Positions 61,085-64,000 of a DNA stretch of 64,000 nt are shown here, in pieces. Positions within the stretch are counted from its first letter, which is position 1; each line of letters starts with the position of its first letter. Source of the DNA: an uncultured Clostridia bacterium. Its GTDB lineage: Bacteria > Bacillota > Clostridia > Christensenellales > CAG-314. Below the pieces are notes generated by a model. The model was not told where the DNA came from. It made no database searches and saw only the letters and a program-made list of their open reading frames with translations. Made by a program: the position numbers and the translations under genes. Where the stretch lies: the NCBI GenBank assembly GCA_934203075.1, contig CAKPYT010000046.1:1-64000 (forward strand), in the 5' to 3' direction.

Positions 61085-62497
61085 TTACGGAATCGGCTCT
61101 ACCTGTACCAGGTTCGTGCTGCCCGTAATCTGCAAATTTCCGCTGGTGATAATGACGTTATCTCCTTTGCGCAGGTGCAGAACCTTTTTGGCAAGGAGCA
61201 ACCCTTCCTGAATCATGGCGGAGTGGTCGTCCTGTTCCGGCAGAATCACGGGAATGACGCCCCAACTCAGGGCGAGCCGCCGCCGACTCTTTTCGTAGGG
61301 GGTCATGCCCAGGATGGGGGCCGACGGGCGAAAGCGGGAAATCATCCGGCAGGTCATGCCGCTGCAGGAGTGGACGCAAATGGCTTTTGCATTGAGGTCC
61401 AGCGCCATGCAGCAGACGGAGTGGGAAATCGCATCCATCGTGTTTTCCATATGAAAATCCATTCGGTGGAAATTCTTTTTGTAAGAAAGGTGCTTCTCCG
61501 TTTCTTCCGCAATGGCAGACATCGTCTGCAATGCCAGTACCGGGTGTTTGCCTGCCGCGGTTTCGCCGCTCAGCATAATGGCGCTGCTTCCGTCGTAAAT
61601 CGCGTTGGCCACGTCCGAAATTTCCGCGCGCGTCGGGCGCTGGTTCTGAATCATGCTTTCCAGCATTTCCGTGGCGGTAATCACGCGTTTTCCCATCAAA
61701 CGGCAGGTCGTAATGATTCTTTTTTGCAGGGAGGGTAATTCCACAAAGGGGATTTCTACGCCGAGATCTCCGCGGGCAATCATGATGCCGCTGCAAACGT
61801 CCGCAATTTCTTTCAGGTTGTCTACCCCGCTTTGGTTTTCGATTTTTGCTATCAGTTCAATATCTTCGCCGCCGTTTTGTTGCAAAAATTCCTTTACGGC
61901 AAGAATGTCCTCCTTGCGGGAGACAAACGAACAGGCAATATAATCCACCTCGTGCCGGATGCCGAACAAAAGGTCTTGTTTGTCCTGCTCCGAAAGGAAG
62001 GGGCGTTGAATCAACCGATGCGGAAAACTCATGCTTTTGCGGTCGGACAGGATTCCTCCGCACAGAACAACGCAAATCAGGTCCGTTGCGGTTTTATCGG
62101 TAACCCGAAGTTTGATCAGTCCATTGTTTACCAGAACCTCGTCTCCGATTTGCACGTCCTGAATAATTTCCGGTACGTTCACCGATACTTCCTGCTCGTT
62201 CCCGATGATTTCCCGCAAGGTAAAACGAAACTCGTTTCCCTCCTGCAAGGTGACGGAACCGTTTTCAAAGGTTTGAATGCGATATTCCGGTCCTTTTGTG
62301 TCCAGCATGACGGCAACGGGCAGGTCCAGTTCCGTCCGCAGACGTTCGATGCGTTGCATCGTCTCTGCGTGATCGGCATGCGACCCGTGCGAAAAGTTTA
62401 ATCTGGCAACGTTCATTCCGTTTTGCATCAATTGTTTCAGCGTGTCTTCCTCGCGGCTGGCGGGGCCGATGGTGCAAATGATTTTCGTTCTTCTCAT
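61085..62497 (-). CDS. pyk: Pyruvate kinase
   Basis: Last step of glycolysis, making pyruvate and ATP. The 470 residues lack the extra C-terminal PEP-utiliser-like domain present in some Bacillus enzymes. Visible motifs: TKIICTIGPAS, MNVARLNFSHGSH, MLDTKGPEYRI (Glu at the position linked to K+ dependence), IAKIENQSGVDNL, MIARGDLGVEIP and the signature KRVITATEMLESMI. A promoter lies at 62542-62570 on the minus strand. Confidence 0.97.
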   Translation of the reverse strand: MRRTKIICTIGPASREEDTLKQLMQNGMNVARLNFSHGSHADHAETMQRIERLRTELDLPVAVMLDTKGPEYRIQTFENGSVTLQEGNEFRFTLREIIGNEQEVSVNVPEIIQDVQIGDEVLVNNGLIKLRVTDKTATDLICVVLCGGILSDRKSMSFPHRLIQRPFLSEQDKQDLLFGIRHEVDYIACSFVSRKEDILAVKEFLQQNGGEDIELIAKIENQSGVDNLKEIADVCSGIMIARGDLGVEIPFVELPSLQKRIITTCRLMGKRVITATEMLESMIQNQRPTRAEISDVANAIYDGSSAIMLSGETAAGKHPVLALQTMSAIAEETEKHLSYKKNFHRMDFHMENTMDAISHSVCCMALDLNAKAICVHSCSGMTCRMISRFRPSAPILGMTPYEKSRRRLALSWGVIPVILPEQDDHSAMIQEGLLLAKKVLHLRKGDNVIITSGNLQITGSTNLVQVEPIP

Positions 62498-62541
62498 AAA
62501 TTCTCCTAAACGTAAACGGTACGGAATTTGAAATCTGTTTT

Positions 62542-62570
62542 ATTATACTACATCCTTTCGTACGGCGCAA
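62542..62570 (-). promoter_or_regulatory. Promoter for pyk
   Basis: On the minus strand, TTGCGC (62565-62570), 17 bp and TATAAT (62542-62547). Confidence 0.75.
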
Positions 62571-62684
62571 GAGGAGTTTTGCTTCCTTTTGCATTCTCTT
62601 GCGCAAGAAACGGAAACTTTCCGTGAGGTGCGCGTCAAACCGGCAGTTCGTGCACAAAACAAGGCGCTTTTTTTGACGAAGGTG

Positions 62685-62713
62685 TTTACAAAACGGAAAA
62701 TATACGATATGAT
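62685..62713 (+). promoter_or_regulatory. Promoter for the NYN-domain gene
   Basis: TTTACA (62685-62690), 17 bp and TATGAT (62708-62713). Confidence 0.72.
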
Positions 62714-62743
62714 ACCACTACGGAACCAATGGAGGTATTGAAT

Positions 62744-63544
62744 ATGCAGGAAAAAAGAATAGCAGTTTTTATAGACGTGGATAATGCAGAACTCAATGCG
62801 GCGTCTTTTGACAAAGCGCTGGAATTGATCTCCGGCTTCGGCAGCGTGGTATACGGCAAGGTTTACGGCGCATCCGAGCGGAAACATAAAGAAATACTCA
62901 ATCGCGTAGCGGAATACGGATTCGATCTGGCTCCCGTGATGCGGGTGAAAAAGCGCGGCAGCAAGCCGGCCGATCTGCGTATTTTTGTGGATGCAGTCGA
63001 CGCGGTGTACAGTTTGCCTTCGGTGGATGCCATTGCGGTCCTTACCGGAAAGGGGGATCTCGTGCCGTTGTTCGCCAAGATGCGTGCGCTGGAAGTCAGC
63101 GTGCTGTCTCTTGCTTCCGAAGACGAAGCGGTCGCCCGGTTGATTGACGAAGTGCTGGAACTGGAGATTGCTCCGCAACCGGTAAAATACAATAATCCGC
63201 GTATCCGTCCGCAGCCTTTCGCGCCCGCAGCGGCCGAACCGGAAACGCAGGAGCCTGCCGCGGCGGAAGAGGAAAAGCCGACGGAACAACCACAACCGGC
63301 GGAAGAAACCCCGGTAGAAGAGCCCCGGGCGGAAGAAACCCCTGCTGCGGAAGCGGAGGCGCCGGCAGCGGAAGAAGCACAGCCCGTGCAGACCGTTCCG
63401 GAAGAATCCCCCCGTACAGGAATCGACGGAAACGAAATTACGCAGCAAATCGAAAAGGTGCGCGGGATGATGGACGGCGAAACGTCGGACGATACCGCAA
63501 AACTGTTGGATCAAATTCAAAAATTGATCGACGAAGATCTGTAA
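62744..63544 (+). CDS. NYN-domain (PIN-like) protein with acidic Pro/Glu-rich linker
   Basis: A 266-residue protein. Residues 1-145 form an NYN domain, a PIN-like putative RNase: IAVFIDVDNAEL (5-16), GSKPADLRIFVDAVDAV, and AIAVLTGKGDLVPLFAKM carry the acidic residues expected to bind metal. About 160-225 is a low-complexity Glu/Pro/Ala linker, and the last 40 residues form a short helical segment. ATG 62744 is chosen because GGAGG lies 8 bases before it; ATG 62729 overlaps that site. Target RNA is unknown. Terminator follows. Confidence 0.87.
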   Translation: MQEKRIAVFIDVDNAELNAASFDKALELISGFGSVVYGKVYGASERKHKEILNRVAEYGFDLAPVMRVKKRGSKPADLRIFVDAVDAVYSLPSVDAIAVLTGKGDLVPLFAKMRALEVSVLSLASEDEAVARLIDEVLELEIAPQPVKYNNPRIRPQPFAPAAAEPETQEPAAAEEEKPTEQPQPAEETPVEEPRAEETPAAEAEAPAAEEAQPVQTVPEESPRTGIDGNEITQQIEKVRGMMDGETSDDTAKLLDQIQKLIDEDL

Positions 63545-63600
63545 TTTTTCGGGTGCGTTTTGCAAAAAACGCAAATCCCTCCGATCTGTTTTTCAAAGAC

Positions 63601-63630
63601 AAAGCCTGCTTTTTTGCAGGCTTTTTTTTG
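63601..63630 (+). terminator. Intrinsic terminator
   Basis: AAAGCCTGC / GCAGGCTTT with a T6 loop and a long T-run. Confidence 0.93.
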
Positions 63631-63660
63631 CTTCGGGCCAAAAGAAAGTTGCAGGGAGTA

Positions 63661-63689
63661 GCCTATCGCGAAACCCTGCTGCATACAGT
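63661..63689 (+). promoter_or_regulatory. Candidate sigma-E (mother-cell sporulation) promoter for yqfC
   Basis: CATACAGT (63682-63689) matches the sigma-E -10 consensus CATACAnT. GCCTATC, 14 bp upstream, is a fair -35. No sigma-A boxes are evident. The start would fall at or next to the yqfC ATG, which has no ribosome-binding site. Confidence 0.6.
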
Positions 63690-63695
63690 ATCGAT

Positions 63696-63950
63696 ATGAA
63701 GAGAATCAAATTTTTGACCTCGAACGTTACGGGTCTCAGGGATCTCGCCGGGGAAAGTTATCGTGTCACCGGCGATTCTGCGGTGGAAGTGCAAGGGCAC
63801 AGAGGCGTCGTGACTTTTTCCGCAGGGGAAGCGATATTGCAGTTTAAGGATTCCAAATTGTGCATCAGCGGCAAAGACGTGCAGTTTTTGTATCTATCCA
63901 AGGACTATGCTCAAATCATCGGGAAAGAACTCAGGGTGGTGAAACAATGA
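63696..63950 (+). CDS. yqfC: Sporulation protein YqfC (YabP/YqfC family)
   Basis: An 84-residue protein of the YabP/YqfC family. VTGLRDLAGESYRVTGDSAVEVQGHRGVVTFS and a closing FLYLSKDYAQIIGK match the family. In Bacillus subtilis yqfC-yqfD is transcribed by sigma-E in the mother cell and yqfD is needed for sporulation. Here it precedes yqfD with an ATGA overlap, the conserved arrangement. Confidence 0.9.
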   Translation: MKRIKFLTSNVTGLRDLAGESYRVTGDSAVEVQGHRGVVTFSAGEAILQFKDSKLCISGKDVQFLYLSKDYAQIIGKELRVVKQ

Positions 63951-64000
63951 ATCGTTTTTACGGGTACACTCGTTTTTGCGTGGAAGGTTTAAACCTGCAT
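63947..64000 (+). CDS. yqfD: Sporulation protein YqfD, 5' fragment
   Basis: Only the first 18 codons lie in the window (MNRFYGYTRFCVEGLNLH). The assignment rests on the ATGA overlap with yqfC and on the family's N-terminal G-Y-x-x-hydrophobic-x-V-x-G pattern. The gene runs off the right edge. Confidence 0.7.
   Translation, partial: MNRFYGYTRFCVEGLNLH

Noticed and set aside
62543..63574. 343-codon minus-strand frame opposite the NYN gene
   Set aside because: Antisense shadow of the repetitive Glu/Pro/Ala linker; it also runs through the NYN promoter and start.
1..64000. Prophage, transposase, rRNA, CRISPR array, toxin-antitoxin pair
   Set aside because: Both strands were read for integrase, transposase, capsid, Cas and rRNA signatures, and none was found.

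Overview
The window reads as about 64 kb of chromosome from an endospore-forming, Gram-positive, anaerobic Firmicute of the class Clostridia. The evidence is the classic Firmicutes gene orders (rpsB-tsf-pyrH-frr-uppS-cdsA-dxr-rseP-ispG-[polC]-rimP-nusA-ylxR-ylxQ-infB-rbfA-nrnA-truB-ribF), a DivIVA-domain protein, 4Fe-4S serine dehydratase, a 4Fe-4S aldo/keto reductase, and yqfC/yqfD sporulation genes at the right edge. The base composition is moderately GC-rich. A gut Clostridia lineage such as Christensenellales is a guess. No phage, insertion sequence, CRISPR array or rRNA gene was seen.

Layout. 1-12.3 kb: tail of an upstream gene, then lgt-pncB-DivIVA, a zinc-ribbon protein with a metallophosphoesterase, an M29 aminopeptidase on the minus strand, sdaAB-sdaAA-cyclophilin-HutD and a membrane-anchored protein, a CYTH protein, and ruvX with two DUF1292 proteins that end in Cys/His-rich tails. 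12.4-33.1 kb: the translation, isoprenoid and transcription-factor superoperon, running through ribF into an AP-endonuclease-like gene, an M24 peptidase and efp. The polC slot holds a short protein with the PolC N-terminal region, OB fold and DEDDh exonuclease but no PHP or polymerase domain. 33-41.5 kb: redox genes (FMN reductase, Fe-S aldo/keto reductase), a self-contained tRNA-Gln(CUG) unit, a one-domain MGMT, DUF1846, an ApbE-NusG_II fusion with a Gx-type transporter, and a HAD hydrolase. 41.7-48.5 kb is the most accessory-looking part: a methyltransferase/transglutaminase pair, two adjacent proteins built from 25-residue DUF4116-type repeats, a CofE-like ligase, and a 70-residue protein with 14 cysteines. 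48.8-55.2 kb: a pantothenate-type ECF S component with coaX, then uvrB-uvrA. 55.3-60.3 kb: a branched-chain amino-acid ABC transporter (livJHMGF) preceded by a 32-codon leader peptide and alternative hairpins that form a classical attenuator. 60.6-64 kb: a small membrane protein with pyruvate kinase on the minus strand, a NYN-domain protein, and the start of yqfCD.

Regulation can be read well here. Many sigma-A type promoters with a 17-bp spacer are visible, and intrinsic terminators separate most units. The most interesting items are the polymerase-less PolC, the Liv attenuation leader, the 25-residue solenoid pair, the Cys-rich small proteins, the terminator directly upstream of pyrH, and a sigma-E-like promoter that would make the yqfC transcript leaderless. 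All functions come from reading motifs and context; nothing was searched or computed.
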